A stretch of DNA of 64,000 bases. It comes from Punica granatum (taxonomy: Eukaryota; Streptophyta; Magnoliopsida; Myrtales; Lythraceae). The notes under the pieces were generated by a model that saw nothing but the letters and a program-made list of their open reading frames with translations, did not search any database and was not told the DNA's origin. The DNA is taken from contig NC_045130.1 of the NCBI RefSeq assembly GCF_007655135.1, positions 37,940,605-38,004,604 on the forward strand, written 5' to 3'. The position numbers and the translations under genes were made by a program. Shown piece by piece: positions 23,801 to 35,742 of this stretch (its first letter is position 1; the number at the start of each line of letters is the position of its first letter).

Positions 23801-23989
23801 GCCAAAGCGCCTCATGAACTCCAGACCCCGGTGAATTTTCCACGAATCGTCCACATTTCGCCAGAAACCAGTTTCCCGCGAACTTACCTCATTCCCGGAG
23901 TTCAGAACCACGTGCCCTGAAATGGCGCGCAATTTCCTCCTAGTGCTCGGAATTGGAAGGTCGCCGACCCGAGCGGCGGCGTCCTCCAT
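20899..23989 (-). CDS. Coiled-coil protein with C-terminal FAR1 DNA-binding domain
   Basis: Minus strand, best model six phase-0 exons: 23989-23888, 23225-23175, 23089-22922, 22341-22207, 22075-21863 and 21474-20899, giving 414 residues. Residues about 35-223 are charged, Gln/Glu-rich coiled coil (LQERLQVVARQREQMQQMEI; KELSEIIDLQRTVEEKDRQL; MSKDEQLREAQEWLSRIQAI). Residues about 290-385 form a FAR1 zinc-binding domain (GMVFDSYEAAENFYKRYA, then HKWVCNREG, RVGCPATFQIH and EHNHEL), with Cys-Cys-His-His ligands visible. The MULE-transposase and SWIM domains of full FRS proteins are absent, as in small FAR1-only factors. FAR1 domains bind DNA in far-red light and circadian signalling. The join between coiled coil and FAR1 is inferred from splice sites and phase; two adjacent genes remain possible. 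A stray FVKAEVELEKLAFQREI segment near 23600 lacks a good donor and was left out. Confidence 0.65.
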
Positions 23990-24042
23990 CCAATCACAGG
24001 CACGAGCTCCTCAGTAGCTCCATAGCTTTTCCGTCGCTGCAC

Positions 24043-24077
24043 AAAGAAGAAGAAGAAGAAGAAGAAGAAGAAGAAGA
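24043..24077. repeat. (GAA)n microsatellite in the leader of the FAR1-domain gene
   Basis: About eleven AGA/GAA units, 55-90 bases upstream of the minus-strand ATG at 23989. On the transcribed strand it is a (CTT)n pyrimidine tract, common in plant 5' leaders. Confidence 0.85.
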
Positions 24078-24331
24078 GCAACCCGAGAGATCTGACCCAA
24101 CGGTTGGTTGGAGATCGTTCGCCGGACTGAAGTCTTGAGCTAAGGTGGAGGAAAAAGGGACAGCTTTTTGATGCGAGAGGGACGAGAGTCGACAGAGATG
24201 TACTGAGTGAGGGAGTGACGAAGAGCCAGACCAGACAAGGGCGTTCATCTGAAAATTTGAGAGACTTGAGGGGTTAACTTGCAATTACGGATAAGGCCGT
24301 GAAGTCTCGCGGGCTTTTTCATGATCACTTC

Positions 24332-24410
24332 GGCCCATGAGCTAAATTATCATATCGGGCCCATGCTATGAAGAGCCCAAACCCACCACATTTGGGCCAA
24401 GACGAGCCCA
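24332..24410. promoter_or_regulatory. Site II (TGGGCY) cluster upstream of the FAR1-domain gene
   Basis: Five TGGGCC/TGGGCT motifs in either orientation within 80 bases (about 24332, 24358, 24374, 24393 and 24405), 340-420 bases upstream of the minus-strand start codon. Site II elements bind TCP factors and are typical of genes expressed in proliferating cells. Confidence 0.6.
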
Positions 24411-25913
24411 CCAGGTGGATAACCTTACGACCGGGCCCCCAGGTTATGTGTTACGTCTGTCCCCACGCATCGCGCGGGGTGGCCATCCTTGCGGAGCCGA
24501 TCGACCCGTTCAACAGTTGTTTCTATATATATCTCTATTGATTTCTAGTTAAATGCTTTCATAAGCGGTCGACTTTGAAAAGACTTCGAGATTGAATTGT
24601 CACAATATCGCATTAAAACTTCTCGTTTAATCAATATACGAATTGACGAGACTGTACTGATTGTCGCACTGGAGCGATGTCAGGCAATGTTTATAGCGGA
24701 ACACGATTGAAAATTTCCCTTACGTTTTGCTTGGTTTCCTCCTAATTAAAGTGACGGATAACGTATATGCATTGGGCATTGCCAAATGGATCTAGGCTGG
24801 ATGTTTGACCTTTACAATCAGTGAAGCTATACATACGTAAGGGCTCCCGTGAAAAAAAACTATATATGTGTTCACATAAATGTATACACACACATATCAT
24901 ATATGTTTATATAATTAAGGAAGATGGAGAAATCTTCGGTTAGTAAGACTTTTTCAACGACCTAGTGACACATTTATATGTTTTTCTTAAACGAGCATTA
25001 GGGTTAAAATAGAAGCAAGTCCCCATGTTCTCCAAGTTAAGTAGGCCCCAGTTTTCTGGGCATAAAATTTTTGCTAGCGGAGTTCATCATATCAACCAAA
25101 CGATCAATAAATGTTATTCGTTTCGGAATCGAAATATCTTGATCAATAAGGTTGTGTCCAAGTTGATCATAACACCGATTTATATATATATGGGGGTCTA
25201 TTCATGTGATGTCATGTAAATTGAACTATCTAAATGGGAGAAAGGCACCAAGAAAAAGAAAAGGGAGAGACAAAAGTTGCACACAATTTCAAGAGAGTTG
25301 GCAATTTGATATTAGCAAGTGGGGTCCCTATGGGTTGCGTCCACATATTTGTTGCCCAAATATTTTTGAAGATAACTAAAGGAAAATAAATTAAAAAAGA
25401 AAAAGAAAAGAACCTATTTAGGTGGGGATGTATTTATTCCTATTCTACTTTTTCTCACTTTTCAAAAGAAAAATGTAATTTGGTTTATCATTAGAGGAGA
25501 AAGAAACAAAAACCAATTGGTTAATGTATCCCTCTTTTTCTCCTATTCCCTAATCAATTATGAATCGTGAGATGGAAGCAAAGGTAAGGAATATTCTTTT
25601 TAGGAAAGCACTGCAAAATATACAATTAATTTGTGTATTTTCTTTCTCATTAAAAAAAAAGAAAAAAAAACCCAGAAATCAAGAAAACCCAACATTAAAT
25701 TTTCGTCGACATATCATCAACAACCTTAGCGATCGCTTACGTCAATCAAGCCAACAGCTAGAAAAATTAAACTTCTAAAACAATTGACCCAAAAAGAAAA
25801 AGACCTATACAACCCTAACTAATAATACTAAACAAATCTTAAAGAACCCTAAAAAAAATTAAGAAATTAAGATCCTGGTAGAAGAAAGAAGGCTTCATGA
25901 CCCATCATCGGAT
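24411..25913. other. Gene-free stretch between the FAR1-domain and SAUR genes
   Basis: AT-rich, with several A-rich tracts (for example about 25649-25670). No coding region is recognised. Confidence 0.55.
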
Positions 25914-26300
25914 TCAAACCCTAAAACACCGGCCATGGCCGTGGTGGTGATGGTGGTGGTGGTGGTGGTGGTGGTCGAGGGCTAGATTCTCCCTGTTGAT
26001 CGAGTCCTGGATGCTCCGGAACTCCTCCACATGGCACGGGATCGTGATGGGCCCCTTCTGATCGAACCCGAACTCTTCCTCGGCCTCCTTAAGCAGCTGC
26101 ACGAAGAGCCGGTGATTGATATAGTCGACCGGGATCACGAACCTCTTCTGCTCCTCTCCTTGTCCCACCAGGACTGCCATGCACCCTTTCGGGATGTCCT
26201 TCAGCTCCTTCTTCTCGTGGTGGGGGTGGTTGTGGTGGTGAAAGTGGAGATGCGGCAGATGGAAGAAGTGAAAGCTCGGGTGGTTCTTGTCGAGCCCCAT
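25914..26300 (-). CDS. SAUR-family auxin-responsive protein (SAUR32-like), His-rich
   Basis: Intronless minus-strand gene of 128 residues from the MGLDKNHPSF start; an upstream in-frame Met at 26324 would add eight residues. The SAUR core is intact: KDIPKGCMAVLVGQGEEQKR, FVIPVDYINHRLFVQLLKEA, EEEFGFDQKGPITIPCHVEE. The HFFHLPHLHFHHH N-terminus and VGQGEEQKRFV wording place it near SAUR32. SAURs inhibit PP2C.D phosphatases at the plasma membrane and so activate H+-ATPases and cell expansion. The C-terminus carries 11 consecutive His, encoded by a near-perfect GTG/ATG tract on the plus strand, presumably a repeat expansion. A TATATATA box on the minus strand at about 26611-26620 suits a leader of about 280 bases. 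Confidence 0.93.
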   Translation of the reverse strand: MGLDKNHPSFHFFHLPHLHFHHHNHPHHEKKELKDIPKGCMAVLVGQGEEQKRFVIPVDYINHRLFVQLLKEAEEEFGFDQKGPITIPCHVEEFRSIQDSINRENLALDHHHHHHHHHHHGHGRCFRV

Positions 26301-26324
26301 TGTATGTTGCTGCACGCGACGCAA

Positions 26325-29300
26325 AAAGGACTGTACACTTATCCGGCAGCAGCCAAAAAGAGACCTCTCTAGACTAGATCAAGTTATCAGGAGGCGAGGA
26401 GGGTCGGGAACCGGATATTATAAGAAGACGAGAGAGAAAGGCCACGGGTCGGAGGCTGAGATCGCGAGCTTGAAGAGGGTGAAGGACGAGTCGGTTAAAG
26501 ACCTAGGGATGTTGCTCATCGTAAGTCGAATGCAACGACAAACCACACATATATGGATTGGGATGGAGGATTGATGAGATGAGAGGGTATACGTGAAGGG
26601 AAGGGAGGGTTATATATATGTAAGGAATTAGGGGAGAGGTCAATTAGGAGATGGATGGGGGAGGTAAGTTCTAGGGTTTTCTTGGATTATACTCAAAGTC
26701 AAAGTAGGGCTTTTTTGGCGAGAGAAAGAAGGTGAGAGAGGAGCCGGGGGAATAGTTTCCTCAGGTGGGTTTATATATTGACTTTCAAGATAAGATAAGG
26801 ATCGTGTGAAATTTCCAAATTTATTTACAAAGAATTTTTACTGCTGGGATTAGTTACAAAATGCTATATATTTATTATTATTTTTTGGGTAAATATCGGA
26901 AATATTCTATGCATTAAAAAAAACAGAGACAGAATCCATTCGGAAAAAAAAAAGGAAGAGAGAGAGAATTTATTATCAAGGAAGTAAATATCAAAAGGGG
27001 ATCGACTTGGTAAAAACCTTTATTATTATAAGGAAAATTCGTGTAATTCTCATTGAGGATCTTTTGTCGATTATTGATTAATGACAATCTTCTTAATCCG
27101 GAATATCCCAACAAATTATTAACGAACATATCTAATTCATAACTAATTGATCTTGTAAGATTTTCATTCCAAGATATAAAGGAAGTAAATATCCAAACAT
27201 GATCAATTCTATAAATTTATTAGAAACGTATATAACAGAATCAAGAATCTATCGTGCAGATGCATATTTGACGGTAAAAAATGCTAAGTTCTTTTAAAAA
27301 TCCTCTATAATATATATACACTGATATTTAATAAATGTTCATAAATGTTGATAAAATCTCCAGAGGAAAAGAGAAAGTATGATCTTATGGAGGGAGAATT
27401 CCTTGAGCTTAAGGGTTCTCTATAGAGCTCATAAGAAATAAGACTAATGTATTATGGATGCTTATGAATTGTAATTAATTAGGAGGATATTGATGAGGGT
27501 TTTAGCACAATCATATGACTATGTTAAACCGTAGAAGAATCAAATACACCAGAAATGAATATTAATTCTTAGTTATCGTATGTAAATGAATTTTAACATG
27601 CCATTAATTCCCCTTGATCAGAAACAAAGCACATAAACTATGTTGATAGGATTTTTATTTTTGTTTTCAATGCACTTTGCAATTCATAAATTTAATGAAT
27701 CTTTATTAATTCAATTTGAGTGGTTAGATCGGTCGGTTAATTTTCAATCATAAATTTTTTTATTTATAAGATGAGGAGATAAGAAGATTTGAATAGGAGA
27801 TTTTATTTAATGTGAAAATAGGCTTCAAATAACCTAAACTAACCCTCCTTATTGACATGTAGATAGGATTTTAAGCTCCAAACACTGGGAAATCTCTCGA
27901 GAAAATTCAGGATGCTCAGTAGCATTTCTCAACAACTTCTCCACCTTCATTAATTAACAACAAAATTGAAAACAACCACATTTAACATATTTAACTTGCG
28001 ATAGCTTTGACCATTGGCAGCATCTTTGACCCGATCATCATCTGAATACAATACAGAACAAGGAACCAACACGCCACGTCAGCATCCAGCAGCTATAAAA
28101 TTGTAAAAGAAACGTCCTGCTAGAAATTTACTGCGCTGTTTCTTATATAATTTCTTCTTAATTATTATATAATTTTTTTCTTAATAATTGTAATAATATT
28201 ATATTAGCGGCGCCTGAACCGAGTAGAGGAACAATCATTAGAGGTGGGGACCACTTTGCTTAGATACTTAGATTTCGATGGACGCGCTAAGTATTATATA
28301 AAATAAACTAATCGTTCGGATGTTACATCGAATCACATCTAAAAAAAATTTAAAATTAAATTAGATCTTGACAAATTAAGTGTATGATCATTTCCGTATG
28401 TCTGTTGTCCAATAGTAGACGGAAACATCTGATATGACATTATTTTTTACTTTTTTACATTAATTTTGACTTTGACCTATTATATGTATATCATATTGTC
28501 TATTCCATCAAAGAGTTCCGTCGAGTTTTTAATGGCAGGCGAACGAGATGGGTAATATGAGGTACATTTAATATGTCAATATCAAAATTAATATAAAGAT
28601 TTTTTTAAGATCATATTTGATGCAACATCGATCTCTTTTAAGGACAATTTGTTAGTTTACTCCAAAATTACCCTTGACCTCTTCTTGTTCATTTCAGGCC
28701 ACGGACCCCACCGGATGTTGCGGCTTGAATACTGCTCGTTTCTTTCTGCTTGCGAAAGAGCAAACCGACTGTAGAAAAGATCAAACCAATTACACAAGCG
28801 GGCCTTCAAGTGAAATACCAATCCGATGTTCGATTTTGGTCGCAGCTCTCTAACCAGTAACCACATTGGAAATTCAACGCTCTATGCGAACCACGATGAA
28901 ATAAGGTATTATCCAAAAGAATCAATTTTTTAACCAGTAACTTTTTCTTCCACATGTATATGTATATGTGGTTCGTAAATAGAAGTCTGTGAGTTGGATA
29001 CGAATAGATATTCGTCCCGAAACCCAGAAGGGTGTGGAAATGGAATGGTCAAGAAAGTCGGGGACAGGTTCATTGCCGCGCTACGAAGGCTAAGATTAGA
29101 TTAACCAAAATGTGGAATCATAGCCGTTAGATGGCCAACATAATGGGAACGGTTCAAAGCGGCCCTTTCCCTACCATCAATTTTGTCAAAGGGAAGGGAA
29201 CAAGTGCTCATATGCATGTGCAATAATTAATCAATTAATAAAAAGAGTTGCTTTTCCCTTTTCTTATCTTTTAATTTCTCTCCGCTATTACTTAGCCAAA

Positions 29301-30070
29301 AAGGCAAAAAGAAAAATTCCCTCCAATAAAACCTGAAGTTCCGTCTCCACTTTCCAAAAGAGACGTCTTCTTTTTCAAGATTTTGGGGAGTCATGGAGAA
29401 GAAAGGCAATTCCGATTTGCTCCAATAACGATATGTTCGATTAGCACTTATATAGTGATCTTTAATTCTTTAGTATAATTCTCTTACGAACAGAGAACTG
29501 CTTGTGATTTATCGTTTATATAAGTATGTGCATGTATGTATATGTCTCCGTACGTATATGCATATGTATATGTATATGTATATGTACATGTATACGTATA
29601 TGTGTGTTGTAGTATCCATACTTACGACTGATGGAGTGGCAATAATCTTTTAACGCCATTGTATTATTTTACTTATCGAAAAAAAATCTTTTAACGCAAT
29701 GGATCCGTTATTTTTATTACAAATCTTTAGAACTTTTCGAAATGTAATGACTAAGAGAGTTACTGATAATAATGATTCACATAAAAGAGCCGCACAACCC
29801 AATACCATAATACTTACACGTATCATTAACGAATGGGATTAGAGAGCAGGTACTAATATTTCGAATGGATTGTCACGGCGTCCACAACTACTGGTTCAAT
29901 TGTCCCATTCTAGATCTTAATTGTTGTGTTTTCTTGCTGCACAAAAAAAAAATTTATATCAGACAGTTGAATAACATTTATTCATATCGAATAATGACAC
30001 TTGACCATAGCAGATATTAGTAACGTTTTGGCTGACCGGAAAGGTCACTTCAAGGCGCGGGCAGTTGCTA
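26325..30070. other. Gene desert, left part
   Basis: AT-rich with many A/T homopolymers. It contains a (TATATG)n-type tract at about 29530-29605. The minus-strand frame at 28657-28866 has no recognisable domain. No supported gene. Confidence 0.55.
29530..29605. repeat. Imperfect (GTATAT)n tract
   Basis: Hexamer repeat GTATAT/GTACAT/GTATAC variants over about 75 bases, alternating purine-pyrimidine almost throughout. Confidence 0.8.
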
Positions 30071-30233
30071 ACGTCCTGTTTGGATTGAGGGAAATTTAAT
30101 TTAAACTTTAACTTTAACTCAACACGCTACACAATAAAAATACACGTTTCCCAAGTCAAATTTATAATCACATCTCATTTGTCTTTTTTCACAATCAAAA
30201 TCAAAATAACTTTAATTCTGAATCCAAACGCCA
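30071..30233. mobile_element. Tourist-like MITE, copy A
   Basis: Starts CCTGTTTGGATTGAGG and ends AATCCAAACGCC, giving inverted GTTTGGATT ends. The core ACACGTTTCCCAAGTCAAAT and ATCTCATTTGTCTTTTT is nearly identical to the copy at 55262-55442. Target duplication is degenerate here. Confidence 0.7.
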
Positions 30234-31048
30234 ATAGGGATGCCACAATTTGTCATCGATTAGCAGCACTTCCTTCATTAGTGGAATGGGACGGAAATTT
30301 TGGCCCCAAGGAAAGAGCTGTTGATGGGTTGGAACTTGAAAGTCCCGATTGTGGGTCCAACAGAGCCGAAGGACGAGTGGGCCCTTTGATGGACAATGTG
30401 GGCCCACGGATCCTAGCTGTCCCAAATAAGATATCGGATCAATAGGATTGGTCAGATGGGATCCTTCAATTGCGCCTATTAGCTTATTTCGTACGTGTTC
30501 AATTGTTCATCGACAGCCCCAAATTGTCGGGAGACAACCGCGGACTAAAGTGATCCACAGCTGTTTGCTTTGATTTGATACAACATACTCGTTTATGTGT
30601 AATTATGTATATTGAACTTCTCCGTCTCTTTTTCGATTTTCTTTTCAATATTTGAAACGCCATAATAAGTTACGGATATAGTTCATTTCGCTCGAGCTCT
30701 CTCTAGTATTTTAGAACAGCATAACTTGAAGTCAAGTTAGTATAGTATCCTCAGGCTCCCGATATTACATGGACTTCTCGTAAAACCGTTTCGATAATAA
30801 AAATTTTGAATCCCTTTGCAGAGATATATCATTCACTTATCTCGATTCTTTCCACGTGTTAAATCATTACAATTTTCCTACTACAGACTAATCGATGCCG
30901 ATGAACTAAGTTTTTTCGTACGATATTCTTGGATTGAAGTGCCTCGGATTGGGAAATTGCTTGTACGTAATTCGTTACATCTCAAGAAGTTGAAAGTTTT
31001 CGGAATTGTTTACGGGGGAAGCATACATATGAATCGCCCTTTCAATTT

Positions 31049-31127
31049 TGGGCCTCATTGGACACTCGTTTGGGCCTATTGCCTTCGAATGGGCCTATGA
31101 AATTGCACTCAAGAAGTCAAAGGCCCA
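31049..31127. promoter_or_regulatory. Orphan site II (TGGGCY) cluster
   Basis: Four TGGGCC/GGCCCA motifs (31049, 31071, 31090 and 31122) within 80 bases. This is like the promoter clusters of genes elsewhere in the window, but no gene is recognisable on either side. Confidence 0.35.
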
Positions 31128-32151
31128 GCAAAACCTTATGGATTTCTAAAGCTTGGAGATATTTCTTCTCCTTTCTTTTAATAATATATTTATATATATT
31201 TATTTATTTATATGAGTTGGAGATATTTCTTCTCGATCGAGCAGAGAACCAATCACATACTCACAAATCAATTGCCAAGCTATTAAAATAACAAGTTAGG
31301 AGGGGCACGCGTTCTCGATCAGAAGCGCATTATTCATTTTTTCTCACTGCGTCGTACAATGAGAGATTATTATTATTATTATTTTGAGAATAATTTTTGA
31401 ACGGATAATAGCTTGAGACTGCATTATATATATATATATATATATATGCTCGAGATTCTCGACCAGATGGAACAGGCGAGCTTAATACATCCCCCTTCAC
31501 AATAAAGCAAAACGATCAAGCAATACCTGTCAAATCATATTACTCAAGTAGCATAAGCCGGACGATCCTTTGGGACATATCGGGACACCCGACGTAGGTA
31601 ACGACTTAGGAAAGTGATTACAAAATTTCGTGTTGACGGAACAGACATTTGATTGACATTTTAGTGCATCTGATCGGCCCACCAAGTTATCATGAATTGA
31701 TGGCCTCGTGGTGCTTGGCAAATGATCGGTAATAATTTGATAAATTCGGATTTATTATTGAACCAAATGTGTGCTTGACGTCACACACGCTTTACCTAAA
31801 AGGAAAAAAAAGAAATGGAAATAATGGCCGTTCAAGAAAATTCGTGCTTTCGTTTTCAGGAGCAGTTGATTTGGTAATGCCCAATGGCAAAAATGTCTTC
31901 CACCCCCTTTCTCGCGGAAAGAAAAGGGAAAGAAAAGAAGAACATCGATCCGCATCATTAGCAAGAACTCCATTGCGAACTTATATTTCGAGGAGAAGGG
32001 GGGAAAACAAAAGGAAAAAAAAAAAAAGAGTTTCGATTTCTAACCTAATTATATATGGACAACTCTTTCGAGTAATTTCACATAAACTTTGGAATTTTTT
32101 TAACTTGGCTATCTTGGGTTCAACTATGCAACTATTTGTATTCAACGTCGT
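31128..32151. other. Gene-free stretch
   Basis: Contains (TA)n at about 31424-31447 and (TTA)n at about 31368-31383. The plus frame at 31769-32167 is Lys/Arg-rich from purine-rich sequence and shows no domain. Confidence 0.5.
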
Positions 32152-32161
32152 ACTCGAGCTC

Positions 32162-33196
32162 ACCTGAAAATTTTTTCAAGTAAAACACCGATGGCTCCGC
32201 TTGTAGGAATCCATGAATAGCAGGGGCTGGCGACTTAATACACAATGACAGTGGTGATTGAGTGACCGGCTCTGTGCAAAATATTGGAATCACTTCTGAC
32301 ACGATGGCGGAATTATGGGGAGTTCTTACGGGTTTAAACCTGGTTCGAAATTCAGGTTTTCGGAAAAGTGATACTTGAGTTGGACTCTTCAATGGTGCTC
32401 AATTTTATCTTCGGAGAAGGTAGTTGTGCACCCACGTTCCAAGCCCTACTCCAACGTATTAAAAAACTCTGCCGGCGAACGTGAGAAATTTGTATTCAAC
32501 ACACTTATCGGGAGGAAAACTCATGCGTGGACTGACTTGCTAGGAGGGCGATCGACTTCCCTTTGAGCACTTATGTTATCCATTCAGCTCCTAATGGGAT
32601 CTTACCACTTCTATTTGGTGATATTTCAAGGGCCTCCATACCTCGTCTCGTTCATATTTAATTTATGGAATAATTACACTGGTGGTCAAAAAAGTTTCAC
32701 TAATGTATCAAGTTGGTCCAAAAAGTTTTTTTTGCTACTTGATGGTATAAAATATTTCAAAGTTGTAACATGATAGTACAAACTGTTATCTCGCCATTGA
32801 CGTTGTCATCTCGCCATTGACACATGGGTGGACCTTTAAGTTAATTAAAGAAATATTTTGTACCATTATGTTACATATGTAAAATATTTTGAACCATTAA
32901 GTGACAACTTCAAAAGAGTTTGAATCATCATGTAACGTTCTACCAACTCCTAAAAACATATCAGAGCCACGTGTCGGCCACGTCAGCTTCGCTTGACGGT
33001 GTCAATGGTGAGATAACGGTTTGTACTATCATGTTACACTTTTAAAACATTTTGTACCATTAAGTAGCAAAAAAAACTTTTTGGACCAACTTGATACATT
33101 AGTGAAACTTTTTGGACTACCAATGTAATTACCCCTTAATTTATATTTAGAACTTTTGTCCCGTCTCCATTGAAAAAGAAAAAAAAAAAAAACCAG
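32162..33196 (+). mobile_element. 5'-truncated LINE (RNase H end) with poly(A) and target duplication
   Basis: Plus strand. From about 32230 the conceptual translation, in shifting frames, gives the RNase H-like end of a plant LINE polyprotein: LNT, NIGITSDTMAELWGVLTGLN, LELDSSMVLNF, and a terminal domain with in-frame stops. A 3' UTR-like stretch follows, ending in an A-rich tail at 33173-33192. A 10-base direct repeat, ACTCGAGCTC, flanks it at 32152-32161 and 33197-33206. The reverse transcriptase part is missing, so this is a dead 5'-truncated insertion. The 3' UTR is interrupted by the MITE at 32667-33135. Confidence 0.78.
32667..33135. mobile_element. Mutator-like MITE with long inverted arms
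   Basis: A 469-base element flanked by the 9-base duplication TTAATTTAT (32658-32666 and 33136-33144). The arms are inverted over about 130 bases: GGAATAATTACACTGGTGG on the left and the complement of GGTAGTCCAAA-type sequence on the right, sharing AAAAAGTTTCACTAATGTAT and GTACCATTAAG-type words. The arms enclose a short centre. No coding. A 9-base duplication with long arms is the Mutator (MULE) signature. Confidence 0.88.
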
Positions 33197-33206
33197 ACTC
33201 GAGCTC

Positions 33207-35670
33207 TTCTCAGTACTAGTAAATTGATGTTGGATGGATTCGAGGTATCAGTAACACTGGGTCTTCTGGGACTCGGCGATCGCGCGTCGTATCAAAATTA
33301 TGGGTCACAAGACAAGTCCTACCCTAAAACCGAGCTTGTGAATATATCTACGACGGCTTCTTTTTCGCTCGGAACAAAGTCGGGGATAATGAGTGTTCCT
33401 ATCTATCTATCACCTTCTCATAATTTGGAAGTAATGTAATGGGAGAACGATGTTTTTCAAAAGCACTTATCCTTTCATTCAACAGATGGTAGGCGAAAAC
33501 AACAATTTCAAAAAAGTGCGTCTCTGGATGAAATTGGACTTTCTTGCCGGACTCAGATCTTTATTTATTTATTTACTAAATTAATCGGACATAATTCAAC
33601 AATGAATTGATTTTTCAGGGAACCAACTTTTCCTATAACATATAAATTTAAAATTTATTGAAAATATCTTACGAAATAAGGCCAAGTTAATTCTTGAATT
33701 GTGACAAGTTCTAGTCAATAGATTGATGATAACTCGTGATCTTATTCTTAATATTTATTTATTATTTATTAATAATGATAAAAGGGAACGTAGTGCAGTA
33801 ACAATAACTTTTACTTTTAAGTAAATTGATAGGGCTCGAATTATTAATCGGAACTCGTTGAATTTCTAGATATTAAAATATATGTCGAAAATAATAATTA
33901 TTGACCAAGTGGAATTTAAAGCAAAAATAAATGAATAAATAAATGGGAAAAGGAAAAGGGGTGGAGCCAATTGTTTACGTGTAGAACTGTGACTGGGACT
34001 AATCCCAAAGGGCATCCTAAGCTTTGCTAAAACGACATAAAGCCCTGCGGTTTGGTCGACACCTTGCCAGCCTTCGATATGGACATGCCACCCACGTACT
34101 CCTCCATATGGCCCCTCCTCCGTGTATGTAAGTGACCTTTACGTACGTCTCTAGAAAATTATCAAGATATTCATTCATCTTTGTCGTACCATAATTGAGC
34201 GATCTTAAATCAGAATAATTTAGTCAGGGTCCCTTGCATATTGAGTGTCTCGACGTGATTCCTCCGAGCTTCGAGGGATTTGTATTATTTTATACACATT
34301 TGGCAAAATAATACAGGTTCATATTGTCCTCTTCATTGGAGAAGAACCAATGTGGACGAACTTTGACTATAACAAAAGGGTCCGTAATGAAAGGCACAAA
34401 ATGATTTAAGAGGAGAACGTATCGAAAGAAAAAGTAATCATAACTTGTAAGAAGATAGAATCCGAGTATGAAAATTTTTAAACTAAAGAGTTAACAAAAG
34501 TTCTTCGTCGATATCTATAACGGCATCATGTAAGCGTATGATTACGAGCTACGATAAACAATGTTAATTCCGAAACATATTCAAAATTGCAAGGGATTAA
34601 GCTAACATCACCCAAAGACTAAGTTTTGACCAACACGCGTAGCCGTAATCGCATCATTGGAAACCAAAATGGCAAATTGGGAGTAGCTTTCCTCGAAGAC
34701 CCAGCCGGGTATGATTGGTCATAATTACAACGCCTAATTCCTTTTCAATTGATTTCAACTTTGGAGACTCGACACATAATATTGATTAATTTGTCGTTAT
34801 TAGGCGATCCGAAAATTGGAAAATTTGCAACGTTAACTTTATCCTCATTCGAACGACATCCTTGGAAGACAACTTGGGCTTGTGTTAGAGCTTTTCAAAA
34901 TGCACCCAAAGGCCATAGACACTTTAAAGCTTTTTCTTGAGCAACTAGCTTCGCTCGGGAGCCCTACATCCCAAATGAAAAAGTACGCGTAAATGATTCA
35001 AGAATCGAGGTCTAATTTTGAAAATATAGTATCGGTATGCTTAACGTGTTTCGATGGAATAACTATGTCTGAAATGTTTCGATTAGCTTTTTTTTTTTTT
35101 TTTTCAGCTGATGATAACCTTCATATTTCATACTTCTTGGCCTGTGAATAGAAAGCAAGAAAAGGTAATGGAGAGAAATGTCCACAGTGAATTAGAGGAA
35201 TATTGGGATTAAGATACTCCAACATGATGTTGATCCCCTCTTGGTTTAGATAAACAAAGCAGTCACACGTCTCAATCACACTCACAAAAGCAATCATATA
35301 TATATATATATATATTAGAATATATTAGATACTTCCTCTCGAGTCCTAACCCGATAACCCAACGTGTACGACAGATTTTCAGGTTTGTTTCACTAAACAT
35401 ACACGATATCTGATGAGAAGTACTAATATTACATCTAAAGAGGTACACCCAGGCGTACGAGATCATCCTAGGTAACCTACCAATATATTTATGTTATTAT
35501 TTTCTTAGGGCAAGCTCTTTTTTTTTTTTGGTAAGTGAAATTGAAATCGATTCAACGTCAACTTTATTAAAATGATATTATAAACCTATTGACTGAGACT
35601 AATCTATTTCGATCATTGACTTTGGCCTACGGGGATTGGAAGGATTAACACATGGAAATCCTTCCCTCCA
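33207..35670. other. Gene desert, right part
   Basis: AT-rich. A (TA)n tract lies at about 35295-35315. Frames at 33170-33439 and 34749-34940 have no recognisable domain. No supported gene. Confidence 0.55.
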
Positions 35671-35677
35671 TGGTTTC

Positions 35678-35689
35678 TATATAAATAGG
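35678..35689 (+). promoter_or_regulatory. TATA box of the HD-Zip I gene
   Basis: CTATATAAATAG lies about 55 bases upstream of the ATG at 35743, implying a short leader of about 25-30 bases. Confidence 0.75.
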
Positions 35690-35742
35690 AAGACCTATTA
35701 ATTACCTCTATTTTTCATTATAAAAGAACAGCAAACAGAGCG

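Noticed and set aside
30816..31100. A plus frame with HLSRFFPRVKSLQFS, reminiscent of F-box/LRR proteins
   Set aside because: Too short and too weak a resemblance; no F-box or repeat pattern is visible around it.
31769..32167. A 132-codon plus-strand frame
   Set aside because: Lys/Arg runs come from A/G-rich simple sequence. No domain.
32132..32392. A minus-strand frame overlapping the LINE
   Set aside because: The plus strand carries the RNase H-like remnant; the minus frame is its shadow.
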